The notes beneath the pieces are model-generated. The model was not told where the DNA came from. It did not search any database and saw only the letters and a program-made list of their open reading frames with translations. A program made the translations under genes and the position numbers. Below, in pieces: positions 40,893 to 52,087 of a DNA stretch of 64,000 nucleotides; positions within the stretch are counted from its first letter, which is position 1; every line of letters begins with the position of its first letter. The stretch comes from Microbispora sp. H13382. Lineage in GTDB: Bacteria; Actinomycetota; Actinomycetes; Streptosporangiales; Streptosporangiaceae. The DNA lies in contig NZ_JABBXA010000010.1 of the NCBI RefSeq assembly GCF_014161445.1, positions 235,210 through 299,209 on the forward strand. Reading direction: 5' to 3'.

Positions 40893-42332
40893 GTGGCGGA
40901 GATCCTCACGTTCCTTTTCGCGGGATTCGGGCTCGGCTCGGTGGTGCTCGCGGCGCGGTCGGTCCCGTCCGCCCCCGGCGCGCTCGTACGCCGGCGTCCC
41001 CTGGTCTGGGGATCGGCGCTCCTCGTGAGCGGCTGCGTGATCATGGTGCTCGCCGCGTGGTCCACTCACGAGGACGGGCACTACGACGACTTCGGGTCGG
41101 CCATGATCCTGCTGGCGGCCATGACGGGCGGCGCCCTGGTCCTCCTCGGCCTGGGACCGTTCCTCGCATTGCTGCTGGGGGTCGCCGGGCGATGGTCCGT
41201 CCGGCCGCTGCCGCCGATCCGCCTCGCGGCCCATGACCTCGCGCGTGATCGTGCCCGGACCGCTCCCGCGCTCGTGACGACGATGGTCGCCACGGCCCTC
41301 GCGGTCACGGTGATCATCGTGGCCGCCGCCGCGGCGGAACAGAACAGGGCCGACTACAAACCCGAGGCCCGGTCCGGCGCCCTCCTCGTGCGCTATTTCT
41401 CCGCGGCGGACGCGCCGGCCGTGCTCGCGGCCGTCCGGCGCGAACTGCCGGGCGTTCCCGTCGTCCAGACCTACCGTCACCGTGAGATCCGGCCCTACAG
41501 CCTGCACGCCGGCGACGTGGATCTGCCGGAGCGGCACGGCGTCATCACGTCGGGCGTCATCGGCGACGGCGCGCTGCTCCGCTACCTCACGGGAGACCCG
41601 TCGACGCCCTATGAGGAGAACACGGCCGTGGTGGTCACGGCCGACGACGTCGAGGTCGGCTCCGTGACGATCAGGTACGACCTCCTCGGCGAGGATACGA
41701 CGGCGCCGGTGATCAAGCAGGTCCCCGCGACCGCCGCGAGGCCGGCCGACCCTTCGACGAAGGAGGTCTTCCTCCCGGCGCGGATCTTCCGGGATCTCGG
41801 CCAGAACCTGGAGCCCGATGAACTGATCGTCGACCCCTCCGTCCACAGCACCTCGGAGATGGAGCAGCAGCGGCTGGACCGGCGGCTCGGCGACGTGGCG
41901 CAGACCTACGTCGAACGGGGGTACCAACCTCCGTCCGGCTGGCGGATCGTCGTCGCGGTGGCGGTCGTCGTCGCACTCGGAGGGGCGCTGGTCGCGGCCG
42001 GCCGGGTCCCCGGCGCCCGGTCGCGACGCGTACCACCGCGGGCCGGCGGCCCGGACGCACGGCCGCGGTGGTCCGCCGCGTGCCGTGCGGGACTGGCCGC
42101 CGCCATCGGCACGGCGGTGGGTGTGGCCGCCGGCTGCCTCATCGGCCTGCTCCTGGCGTGGCCGGTCACGACCTCCTCCGGGTGGGAGCCGGCGCCCCGG
42201 GCGGGCTTCGCGACGCCGTGGCCGTCGATCGCCGCTCTGGCCGCCGGCCTGCCCGTTCTCGCCGCGGCCGTCGCCGCTTCAGCCTGTACGGCCGTACGGC
42301 CGGTTCGGTCCCGCACGCCGGCTCCCGGCTGA
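40893..42332 (+). CDS. ABC3/FtsX-like permease domain protein
   Basis: The 479-residue membrane protein has hydrophobic segments near residues 1-20, 40-55, 70-95 and 128-148, a long extracytoplasmic region (about 150-345) and three more segments (about 350-365, 405-425, 445-470). The pattern and RLAAHDLARDRARTAPALV match MacB/FtsX-type permeases. It looks like only part of the usual two-module lipid-exporter permease, and no ATPase gene is adjacent. It could be a decayed permease or an orphan subunit. The start is a GTG without a strong ribosome site. Confidence 0.65.
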   Translation: MAEILTFLFAGFGLGSVVLAARSVPSAPGALVRRRPLVWGSALLVSGCVIMVLAAWSTHEDGHYDDFGSAMILLAAMTGGALVLLGLGPFLALLLGVAGRWSVRPLPPIRLAAHDLARDRARTAPALVTTMVATALAVTVIIVAAAAAEQNRADYKPEARSGALLVRYFSAADAPAVLAAVRRELPGVPVVQTYRHREIRPYSLHAGDVDLPERHGVITSGVIGDGALLRYLTGDPSTPYEENTAVVVTADDVEVGSVTIRYDLLGEDTTAPVIKQVPATAARPADPSTKEVFLPARIFRDLGQNLEPDELIVDPSVHSTSEMEQQRLDRRLGDVAQTYVERGYQPPSGWRIVVAVAVVVALGGALVAAGRVPGARSRRVPPRAGGPDARPRWSAACRAGLAAAIGTAVGVAAGCLIGLLLAWPVTTSSGWEPAPRAGFATPWPSIAALAAGLPVLAAAVAASACTAVRPVRSRTPAPG

Positions 42333-42360
42333 GCGGGCGACGGCGCGCGGCCCGCCTTCC

Positions 42361-43293
42361 TCACTTCGCGTGCGCGACGTTCCGCACGCCGGTGGTGTCG
42401 AGTTGCGCGACCGAGTAGGCCGCGTAGGTCCGGTACGGGTCCCGCCCGCTGAAGTGCGGGGTGACCTGCGCGTCCAGCTCCTCGACGGAGAACACGCCGT
42501 CGCCGGCGGTGAACTTGCGTTCCACGGTCGGGGCCGCCATCAGGGCCACCATGTCGCCGTACACCACGAACACCTGGCCGTTGATCTCCTCGGAGGCGGG
42601 GGAGGCGAGGTAGCCGACGAACGTGGCCACCCGCTCGGGAGCGAGGACGTCCAGCCCGCCGACCTCGCCGCCGTCGCCGAACACGCCGGCCGTCATGTTC
42701 GTCCGGGCCCGGGGGCAGATCGCGTTGGCCCGCACGCCGTACCGGGACAGGCCCTGGGCGGTCGCGAGCGTCAGCGCGACGATGCCGGCCTTGGCGGCGG
42801 CGTAGTTCGGCTGGCCGGCCGACCCGAACAGGAACGCCTCGGAGGAGGTGTTGATCACACGGCCGTAGACCGGGCCGCCCGCGGCCTTGCTCGCCGCCCG
42901 CCAGTGGACGGCCGCGGCCCGCGACAGCCCGGCGTGCCCCTTGAGGTGCACGCGGATGACGTCGTCCCAGTCGGACTCGGTCAGGTTGAACAGCATCTTG
43001 TCGCGCAGCACGCCGGCGTTGTTCACCACGATGTCGAGGCGGCCGAAGGACTCCACGGCGGTCTGGACGAGGCGGTCGCCCATGGACCAGTCGCCGATGT
43101 CGCCGGTCACCGCGACCGCCTTGCGGCCGAGCGCCCTGATCTCGGCCGCGACGTCCTCGGCCGCCGGGCCGACGTCGTTGACCACGACGTTCGCGCCGCG
43201 TTCGGCGAGGGCGAGGGCCTCGCTGCGGCCCAGGCCCGCCCCGGCGCCGGTGACGACGGCGGTCTTGTCCTCCAGGCTCGTGTTCGAGCTCAT
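42361..43293 (-). CDS. SDR-family oxidoreductase, hydroxyacyl-CoA dehydrogenase (Hsd4A-like)
   Basis: The 310-residue SDR has VVTGAGAGLGRSEALALAER, VVNDVGPAAEDVAAEI, NNAGVLRDKMLFNLTESDWD, VHLKGHAGLSRAAAVHW and active-site NTSSEAFLFGSAGQPNYAAAK. This series is characteristic of the dehydrogenase part of peroxisomal MFE-2 and of mycobacterial Hsd4A-type proteins, which oxidise 3-hydroxyacyl-CoA intermediates in side-chain beta-oxidation. A C-terminal extension of about 50 residues follows the SDR core. It is divergent from a FadD gene, with two palindromes and other repeats between them. Confidence 0.87.
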   Translation of the reverse strand: MSSNTSLEDKTAVVTGAGAGLGRSEALALAERGANVVVNDVGPAAEDVAAEIRALGRKAVAVTGDIGDWSMGDRLVQTAVESFGRLDIVVNNAGVLRDKMLFNLTESDWDDVIRVHLKGHAGLSRAAAVHWRAASKAAGGPVYGRVINTSSEAFLFGSAGQPNYAAAKAGIVALTLATAQGLSRYGVRANAICPRARTNMTAGVFGDGGEVGGLDVLAPERVATFVGYLASPASEEINGQVFVVYGDMVALMAAPTVERKFTAGDGVFSVEELDAQVTPHFSGRDPYRTYAAYSVAQLDTTGVRNVAHAK

Positions 43294-43326
43294 CCGCGCA
43301 CTCCTGCCCGCTCGGTGATCATAGTC

Positions 43327-43350
43327 AGAACTAGTATGTATTCTAGTTCT
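43327..43350. promoter_or_regulatory. 8-bp inverted repeat AGAACTAG / CTAGTTCT
   Basis: Perfect 8-bp arms are separated by TATGTATT, AT-rich in a GC-rich background, and lie 34 bp from the SDR start. This may be a second operator or the -10 region of the minus-strand promoter. Confidence 0.5.
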
Positions 43351-43381
43351 CGCCCAGTGGGTGGCCTCTCAGTCGCGGGTG

Positions 43382-43396
43382 TCCCACTCAGTGACA
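43382..43396. promoter_or_regulatory. steroid-regulon palindrome, TCCCACTCAGTGACA
   Basis: The left arm and core are intact and the right arm is weaker. It is one of two copies in the divergent gap between the hydroxyacyl-CoA dehydrogenase SDR and FadD genes. Confidence 0.6.
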
Positions 43397-43434
43397 CAAG
43401 GATGGGTCCATGCAGCACGGCGAGCGATCGGCGG

Positions 43435-43449
43435 CACCACTGAGCGGGA
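43435..43449. promoter_or_regulatory. steroid-regulon palindrome, CACCACTGAGCGGGA
   Basis: The second copy in this gap, 44 bp before the FadD start. The right arm matches the sites at 9628 and 23220 exactly. Confidence 0.6.
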
Positions 43450-43468
43450 CCGGGCCGTTGCCTGAAAC

Positions 43469-43483
43469 AGAAATGATTTCTAG
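43469..43483. promoter_or_regulatory. AGAAATGATTTCTAG element before FadD
   Basis: It contains the perfect 13-bp palindrome AGAAATGATTTCT, 10-24 bp before the FadD start codon. A related sequence is at 2995. FadD has no visible ribosome site, so this may be the -10 region of a leaderless transcript. Confidence 0.4.
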
Positions 43484-43492
43484 CCTCACCCC

Positions 43493-46283
<2,791 letters not shown>

Positions 46284-46288
46284 GGCAC

Positions 46289-48487
46289 ATGTCGATCGGA
46301 CTGACCGACGAGCAGCGCGACCTGCGCGACGCCGTACGCGCCTTCGCCACGCGGCACGTCACGTCCGCCGTGGTGCGCGGCGCGGTGGACGCCGCGCACG
46401 AGGAGCTGCCGAAGTTCTGGCCGCTGCTGGCCGAGCAGGGCCTGCTCGGGCTGCACCTGCCCGAGGAGGCCGGCGGCGCGGGCTCCGGGCTGCTCGAACT
46501 CGCCGTCGTGCTGGAGGAGCTGGGCCGGGCGATGGTCCCCGGGCCGTTCCTGCCCACGGTTCTCGCCGGCGCGGTGCTGCACCGCGCCGGGCACGGCGCC
46601 CTGCTGGAAGGCCTGGTGAGCGGCACGACGGTCGGCGCGGTCGGCCTGCGCCCGGGCGGGCTCACGCTCACCCGCGGTGCGGACGGGAGCGGCACGGTCT
46701 CCGGCATGTCCGAGCCTGTCCTCGGAGGCCACGTCGCCGACGTGTTTGTGCTGCCCGCGGCCGACGGGACCGGCACGGCCTGGGTCGTGCTGCCGCGCGC
46801 GGCCGTGACGACCGAGGACCTGCCAGGTCACGACCTCACCCGCCGCCCGTCGCGGGTCCGGGCGGACGGCGTCGCCGTGCCGGCGGCCGACGTGCTGGAC
46901 GGCCTCGCCGACGGCGCGGTGCTCGACCTGGCCGCCGCGCTGTTCGCGGCCGAGGCGTCCGGCCTGGCCGACTGGGCGACGGTCACCGCCGCTGAGTACG
47001 CCAAGGTGCGCCACCAGTTCGGCCGTCCGATCGGCCAGTTCCAGGGCGTCAAGCACCGCTGCGCCCGCATGCTGACCCGGGCCGAGCAGGCCAGGGTGTG
47101 CGCCTGGGACGCGGCGCGGGCCCTCGACGAGGCCGGCGCTCACGGTGAGGCGTCGCTCGCGGCGGCGGTCGCGGGGGCGACCAGCCCGGAGGCGGCCTTC
47201 TCCGTCACCAAGGACTGCATCCAGACGCTGGGCGGCATCGGCTTCACCTGGGAGCACGACGCCGGTCTGTACCTGCGCCGGGCGCAGACGCTGCGCATCA
47301 CGCTCGGATCGGGCTCGTGGTGGCGCCGCAGGGTGGCCCGGCTCACGCTGGACGGCGTGCGCCGCGAGCTCGGCGTCGAGCTGCCGCCGGAGGCCGAGCG
47401 GATCCGCGCGGAGGTGCGCGCGGAGCTGCGGCCCGCGCTCGACCTCGCCGGCCGGGACCGGCTGAGGTACCTGGCCGAGCACGGCTACACCGCGCCGCAC
47501 CTGCCCGCGCCCTGGGGCAAGGGCGCCGACGCGGTCACGCAGCTCGTCGTCGCCGAGGAGATGCGGGCCGGTGGCCTCCGCGCCGCCGACATGGTCATCG
47601 GCGCCTGGGTGGTGCCGACCCTGATCGCGCACGGCAGCCCCGAGCAGCAGGGACGGTTCCTGCCGCCGACGCTGCGCGGCGACCTGGTGTGGTGCCAGCT
47701 GTTCAGCGAGCCCGGCGCGGGCTCCGACCTGGCCGCGCTGAGCACCCGGGCCGAGAAGGTCGAGGGCGGCTGGAAGATCAACGGCCAGAAGGTCTGGACG
47801 TCGATGGCCCGCGAGGCGCAGTGGGGCATCCTGCTCGCCCGCACCGACCCGGACGCCCCCAAGCACAAGGGCCTGTCGTACTTCCTCCTCGACATGTCCA
47901 GTCCCGGCATCGACATCCGGCCGCTGCGCGAGCTGACCGGCGAGGCGCTGTTCAACGAGGTCTTCCTCGACGACGTGTTCGTCCCCGACGACATGATCGT
48001 GGCGCGGTCCGGGGACGGCTGGAAGCTGGCCCGTACGACGCTGGCCAACGAACGGGTGTCGCTGTCACACGACTCTTCCCTCGGCAGCGGCGGCGAGGCG
48101 CTGCTCGACATCGCCGCGGCACGCCCGGACGAGATGGACGACGAGCGGCTGACCCGGCTCGGCGGCATCCTCTGCGACGCCCAGTCCGGCGCCCTGTTCG
48201 CGCTGCGGACCACGCTGCGGTCGCTGACCGGGCAGCAGCCCGGCGCGGAGTCCAGCGTCGCCAAGCTGATCGGCGTCGAGCACGTCCAGGAGGTCTGGGA
48301 GACCGCCATGGACTGGATCGGCCCGGAGTCGCTGACCGGCGAGGGCATGGACCGGTGGTCCGACCCCACGCTGCGCTTCCTCAGCTCCCGCTGCATGTCC
48401 ATCGCCGGGGGCACCACCGACGTGCAGCTCAACATCATCGGGGAGCGCCTGCTCGGCCTGCCCCGCGACCCGGAGGTGAAGTCATGA
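46289..48487 (+). CDS. fused double acyl-CoA dehydrogenase, FadE34-like
   Basis: The protein has 732 residues from the ATG at 46289, about twice the usual 380. It contains two complete acyl-CoA dehydrogenase modules. Module 1 (about 1-360) has LGLHLPEEAGGAGSGLLELA and CIQTLGGIGFTWEHDAGLY. Module 2 (about 370-732) has APHLPAPWGKG, CQLFSEPGAGSDLAAL, FSEPGAGSD-type flavin contacts and SIAGGTTDVQLNIIGERLLG. Mycobacterial FadE34 (ChsE3), a single-chain alpha2beta2-like steroid dehydrogenase of about 711 residues, has the same architecture. It is therefore probably specific for a C24 or similar steroid side-chain CoA thioester. Confidence 0.9.
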   Translation: MSIGLTDEQRDLRDAVRAFATRHVTSAVVRGAVDAAHEELPKFWPLLAEQGLLGLHLPEEAGGAGSGLLELAVVLEELGRAMVPGPFLPTVLAGAVLHRAGHGALLEGLVSGTTVGAVGLRPGGLTLTRGADGSGTVSGMSEPVLGGHVADVFVLPAADGTGTAWVVLPRAAVTTEDLPGHDLTRRPSRVRADGVAVPAADVLDGLADGAVLDLAAALFAAEASGLADWATVTAAEYAKVRHQFGRPIGQFQGVKHRCARMLTRAEQARVCAWDAARALDEAGAHGEASLAAAVAGATSPEAAFSVTKDCIQTLGGIGFTWEHDAGLYLRRAQTLRITLGSGSWWRRRVARLTLDGVRRELGVELPPEAERIRAEVRAELRPALDLAGRDRLRYLAEHGYTAPHLPAPWGKGADAVTQLVVAEEMRAGGLRAADMVIGAWVVPTLIAHGSPEQQGRFLPPTLRGDLVWCQLFSEPGAGSDLAALSTRAEKVEGGWKINGQKVWTSMAREAQWGILLARTDPDAPKHKGLSYFLLDMSSPGIDIRPLRELTGEALFNEVFLDDVFVPDDMIVARSGDGWKLARTTLANERVSLSHDSSLGSGGEALLDIAAARPDEMDDERLTRLGGILCDAQSGALFALRTTLRSLTGQQPGAESSVAKLIGVEHVQEVWETAMDWIGPESLTGEGMDRWSDPTLRFLSSRCMSIAGGTTDVQLNIIGERLLGLPRDPEVKS

Positions 48488-48630
48488 GCAGGGCGTTCGC
48501 CGAGGCCGGTCCGCGCCAGGTCGAGGGCGCGCGGGTCGGGCTGCAGCACAACCTGGGTCTCGGCGGCGCCTGTGTCGTGACCCTCTACCGCGGCCCTGCC
48601 GAAGGCCGTCGAGACGACGAGGAGGGCTGA
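48484..48630 (+). pseudogene. internally deleted lipid-transfer-type thiolase (C-terminal remnant)
   Basis: A 48-codon frame starts with ATG coupled to the FadE stop (ATGA). It ends in GARVGLQHNLGLGGACVVTL, the conserved C-terminus of Ltp/SCP-x-type thiolases. Only the start and the last 40 or so residues of a normal 390-residue gene remain, as if the middle had been deleted in frame. It sits between FadE and MaoC genes, where ltp genes occur in steroid clusters. Confidence 0.65.
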
Positions 48631-48633
48631 GAC

Positions 48634-49503
48634 ATGCCGATCGACCTCGGCACGGCGCTCGGGGCGCCGCCGGCGACCCGGGAGATCGCCTGGACCGGCA
48701 GGGACGTGCTGCTCTATCACCTCAGCCTGGGAGCGGGGGCGGACGCGGCCTCCGATCCCGAGCTGTCCTACACCTACGAGCGCGGGCTGCGCGTGCTGCC
48801 CACCTTCGCCATGGTCGCCGGACAGGGCGTCTCCTCCGGCGACCGGCCGCCGGCGGCGATGAGCATGCCCGGGATCGACATCGACCTGCGCAGGATCCTG
48901 CACGCCGGGCAGGCGCTCACCGTGCACCGGCCGCTGCCCGCCGCCGGGCGGGCCGTCGTGTCCTCCCGCGTCGCGAACGTCTGGGACAAGGGCAAGGCCG
49001 CGGTGATCGAGATGGAGCAGTCCGCGACGGACGGCGAGGGCTGCCCGCTGTGGACCACGACCATGCGGATCTGGGCGCGGGGCGAGGGCGGCTTCGGCGG
49101 CGAGCCGGGACCGGAGACCCCCTGGGCGGCGCCGGACCGTGCGCCCGACTTCGTGCTCGACTCGCCGACCACCCCCGGGCAGGCGCTGCTGTACCGGCTC
49201 AACGGCGACCTCAACCCGCTGCACGCGGACCCCGGGTTCGCGCGGGCGGCCGGCTTCGACCGCCCGATCCTGCACGGCCTCGCGTCGTACGGCATCGTGG
49301 CCAAGGCGATCGTGGACGGCGTCCTCGGGGGCGAGGTGACCGGGCTGACCGGGCTGTCGGTACGCTTCGCCGGGGTGCTGTTCCCCGGTGAGACGATCCG
49401 GACCAGCGTGTGGCGTGAGGGCGACCGGCTGGTGTTCCGGTCCACCTGCCCGGAGCGCGGCGACGCCGCCGTGCTCACCCACGCGACAGCGGAGATTTCA
49501 TGA
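48634..49503 (+). CDS. MaoC-like (R)-enoyl-CoA hydratase, Hsd4B/MFE-2 hydratase-like
   Basis: The 289-residue double-hotdog protein has an N-terminal half with VLPTFAMVAGQG and a C-terminal half with the hydratase-2 motif LNGDLNPLHADPGFARAAGF followed by RPILHGLASYG (Asp and His dyad). This is the hydratase part of peroxisomal MFE-2 and of mycobacterial Hsd4B. It hydrates 2-enoyl-CoA steroid intermediates to (R)-3-hydroxyacyl-CoA for the SDR at 42361. Its last codons overlap the next gene by 4 bases. Confidence 0.88.
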   Translation: MPIDLGTALGAPPATREIAWTGRDVLLYHLSLGAGADAASDPELSYTYERGLRVLPTFAMVAGQGVSSGDRPPAAMSMPGIDIDLRRILHAGQALTVHRPLPAAGRAVVSSRVANVWDKGKAAVIEMEQSATDGEGCPLWTTTMRIWARGEGGFGGEPGPETPWAAPDRAPDFVLDSPTTPGQALLYRLNGDLNPLHADPGFARAAGFDRPILHGLASYGIVAKAIVDGVLGGEVTGLTGLSVRFAGVLFPGETIRTSVWREGDRLVFRSTCPERGDAAVLTHATAEIS

Positions 49504-50129
49504 CGGAGACGCGGATCGATCGTACCGAGCTGACGGCGACCCCGAACAACGAGGGCGTGGACGCGGCGGTCGCCGCGGCCCGCCGCGTGATCGACGCGCT
49601 GCTCCACTCCGGCGACCTGTCGGCGGTCGAGATGACCCAGGTCGCCGAGCAGCTGAACGCCGTGGCCGACCACCTGCAGGCGCACGCCCCCACGGTGGGC
49701 GAGCGCATGGTCGACATGTGGCGGGGGGAGGGCGTGACCCGGCACGACCCGGTGACAGGGCCGGAGAACGCGATCGCCCCGCCGCTGCGCCTGTACGGCA
49801 AGGACGACGGCTCGATCGAGGGCACGGTCGTGCTGGGCATGCCGTACCAGGGACCTCCCGGGTGCGTGCACGGCGGCGTGTCGGCGCTGCTGCTCGACCA
49901 CACGCTGGGCGTCGCGAACGCCTGGGCGGGGACCTCGGGAATGACGGGCACGCTGACGCTGCGCTACCACCGGGTCACCCCGCTGTTCGAGCCGCTGACG
50001 GTCACCGGGCGGCAGACCTCGGTGGACGGGCGCAAGATCCACACCACGGGGTCGATCAGCGCGGGCGGGCAGGTGTGCGTCAGCGCCGAGGGCCTGTTCA
50101 TCGACAAGCAGCTCGACCGGCCCCGCTGA
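49500..50129 (+). CDS. hotdog-fold thioesterase (PaaI-like)
   Basis: The 209-residue protein has an N-terminal helical region and a single hotdog domain with YQGPPGCVHGGVSALLLDHT, the PaaI/thioesterase core (catalytic residues near HGG), then MTGTLTLRYHRVTPL. PaaI-type enzymes hydrolyse acyl-CoA, often rescuing CoA from dead-end steroid or aromatic intermediates. It is the last gene of the side-chain operon and overlaps MaoC by ATGA. No terminator of obvious strength is seen in the next 100 bp. Confidence 0.86.
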   Translation: MTETRIDRTELTATPNNEGVDAAVAAARRVIDALLHSGDLSAVEMTQVAEQLNAVADHLQAHAPTVGERMVDMWRGEGVTRHDPVTGPENAIAPPLRLYGKDDGSIEGTVVLGMPYQGPPGCVHGGVSALLLDHTLGVANAWAGTSGMTGTLTLRYHRVTPLFEPLTVTGRQTSVDGRKIHTTGSISAGGQVCVSAEGLFIDKQLDRPR

Positions 50130-50237
50130 TCACGCCGATCGGGGAAACGCTCTCCCGAACGGCTTCGGCTTCTCGCGGCGATAGACAGGCGTCAGAAGGT
50201 ATTGACGAGCGGTCAGTTAACAGTAAAGTTACTTTTC

Positions 50238-50251
50238 TGAGAGCGCTCTCA
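50238..50251. promoter_or_regulatory. CebR/LacI-type operator TGAGAGCGCTCTCA
   Basis: A perfect 14-bp palindrome close to the Streptomyces CebR box (TGGGAGCGCTCCCA), 36 bp before the GH64 start. TTGACG at 50202 could be the -35. Glucan-oligosaccharide induction is inferred from the resemblance. No LacI-type regulator gene is present in the window. Confidence 0.65.
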
Positions 50252-50286
50252 TGGCTTGTCTTCGCACCCCCCAGAGGAGCCGAGAG

Positions 50287-51915
50287 ATGCACATGTCGTT
50301 GCGGCGATGGCGGCGAGCCCTGCTCGCCGTCGTCCTGCTGACCCAGGTAGTGGTCCTCGCCGCCGGGCAGCGGGCGGCGGACGCCGCCGTCACGCGGTTG
50401 CCATTCACGATCACCAACAACTCCGGCCGGGGCGACGCGACGTACGTCTACGTCGTCGCGCGCAACTCGGCCACCGGTCAGCAGGGATACGTGGACGCCT
50501 CGGGAACGTGGCGCGCGTACTCCTTCCCCTCGTCGATCCCCAACGGGCCGGTCCCCGCGCCGGACATCGCGATCCCCGGGCCGGGCAACGGCGCCAGCAC
50601 GACCATCACACTGCCGCCGAACCTGTCCGGCGGCCGCGTCTACCTGTCCATGGGCGCGAAGCTGCGGTTCTTCCTGACCACGAACGGACTGGTCGAGCCC
50701 GCGCCCTGGGTCGACAGCGACCCGAACGCCGGCATCCTCTACGACTGGACCGAGTTCGCCCGGACCAGCAACGGCGGCACGGGCATCTTCATCAACTCGA
50801 CCACGGTCGACATGTTCAGCATCCCGGTGACGGTCAGCGTCACCGACGCCTCGGGCGGCACCCAGACGCAGGGCATCGCCGGCAACCGCACCGGCATACT
50901 CAACGCGTTCGCCGGCCTGGGGTCGCCGTGGTCGGCCCTGACGACGACGAGGGCCTCCGACGGTCTCCCGCTGCGCGTGCTCGCGCCCGTGCACGCCATC
51001 GCCAAGGGCCTGTTCCCCTCGACGTACCTCGACTCCTACGTGAACGGGGTCTGGTCCTACTACGCGACGCGTCCGCTGACCGTGCAGACGTCGCTGGGCA
51101 CCTTCACCGGCACCACCAGCGGCACGAACTGGACGTTCAGGAACGCGTCCGGCGCCGTCATCGGCACGCTCACCAGACCGGCCACGAGCGACGTCTTCGC
51201 GTGCTCCGGCGGCATGCAACCGCCGAACCAGCCCGACCAGGCGGCCATCCTCGCGGTCGGCGCGCGGGTGTGCGCCGCGCTCAACCGCGCGACGCTCTCG
51301 ACGGCCGGCCGGGTCATGTACGACACCCAGCCGACGACGGACGCGACGAGGTTCTACGGGCAGTCCGCGTCGAACCTGTTCAGCAAGACGATCCACGCCA
51401 ACTCGCTGAACGGCCTGGCCTACGGCTTCTCCTACGACGACGTCGGCGGGTTCGCCCCGACGATCGACCAGCCCAACCCGTCGTCGGCCGGGATGACGAT
51501 CGGGAGCTTCGGCGGGGGCACGGGCGGCCCGGGCGGCGCGAACATCATCGGCCCCGGCGGCAAGTGCGTCGACGTGGCGGGCGACGACACGGGCGGCAAC
51601 GGCACGGCGGTGCAGCTGTGGGACTGCCAGTCCTACGCGAAGGACCAGTTCTGGACCTGGAGCGGGCAGACGCTGCGCACCCTCGGCCGCTGCCTCGACG
51701 TGCGGTCGGGCGGCACCGCCAACGGCACTCCGCTGCAGCTTTACGACTGCAACGACACCGGTGCCCAGAACTGGGTGCGGCTGTCCGACGGGTCGATCCA
51801 GAACCCGCAGTCGGGCCGGTGCGTCGACTCGCCCGGCGGCGCGACCGGCAACGGCACCCGCCTGCAGATCTACGACTGCAACGGCACCGCGGCACAGCGC
51901 TTCGTCATGCGGTGA
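50287..51915 (+). CDS. secreted GH64 beta-1,3-glucanase with CBM13/ricin-B domain
   Basis: The protein has 542 residues from ATG 50287; ATG 50251 is in frame but overlaps the operator. A signal peptide (RRWRRALLAVVLLTQVVVLA, cleavage near ADA-AV) is followed by a GH64 domain to about residue 405 (TITNNSGRGDATYVYVVARN; IYDW-type and AGLGSPWSALTT blocks). A Gly-rich linker and a C-terminal beta-trefoil carry repeated QLWDCQ, LQLYDCN and LQIYDCN motifs. GH64 enzymes release laminaripentaose from beta-1,3-glucans of fungal walls, and the trefoil binds carbohydrate. The CebR-like box upstream suggests control by sugar oligomers. It is unrelated to the steroid genes. Confidence 0.9.
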   Translation: MHMSLRRWRRALLAVVLLTQVVVLAAGQRAADAAVTRLPFTITNNSGRGDATYVYVVARNSATGQQGYVDASGTWRAYSFPSSIPNGPVPAPDIAIPGPGNGASTTITLPPNLSGGRVYLSMGAKLRFFLTTNGLVEPAPWVDSDPNAGILYDWTEFARTSNGGTGIFINSTTVDMFSIPVTVSVTDASGGTQTQGIAGNRTGILNAFAGLGSPWSALTTTRASDGLPLRVLAPVHAIAKGLFPSTYLDSYVNGVWSYYATRPLTVQTSLGTFTGTTSGTNWTFRNASGAVIGTLTRPATSDVFACSGGMQPPNQPDQAAILAVGARVCAALNRATLSTAGRVMYDTQPTTDATRFYGQSASNLFSKTIHANSLNGLAYGFSYDDVGGFAPTIDQPNPSSAGMTIGSFGGGTGGPGGANIIGPGGKCVDVAGDDTGGNGTAVQLWDCQSYAKDQFWTWSGQTLRTLGRCLDVRSGGTANGTPLQLYDCNDTGAQNWVRLSDGSIQNPQSGRCVDSPGGATGNGTRLQIYDCNGTAAQRFVMR

Positions 51916-51931
51916 GACAGCAGAGGTGACA

Positions 51932-51971
51932 GACCGGCCCGGCGGCGCGCCCTCGCACCGCCGGGCCGGTC
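51932..51971 (+). terminator. hairpin after GH64
   Basis: GACCGGCCCGGCGG pairs with CCGCCGGGCCGGTC around a 12-base loop, 17 bp after the glucanase stop. Confidence 0.8.
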
Positions 51972-51989
51972 GCCCGTCCCGCGACTTAG

Positions 51990-52014
51990 TACTCCAGCCG
52001 TAGATCGTGATCTT
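51990..52014 (+). repeat. left terminal inverted repeat of IS701-type element
   Basis: Twenty-five bases are perfectly complementary to 53954-53978. The repeat is preceded by the TTAG target duplicate. Confidence 0.9.
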
Positions 52015-52087
52015 GTTGCTGGAGTGCGGTGGAGAGGGGGCAGCGGTCAGTCGTCGACGAGATCGAGCTGGGCAGCACAGGCGTCCG

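Noticed and set aside
42322..42340. A further palindrome-like sequence CTCCCGGCTGAGCGGGCG
   Set aside because: The spacing is one base too long, the right arm is GGGC, and it overlaps the end of the permease coding sequence. It is not counted as an operator.
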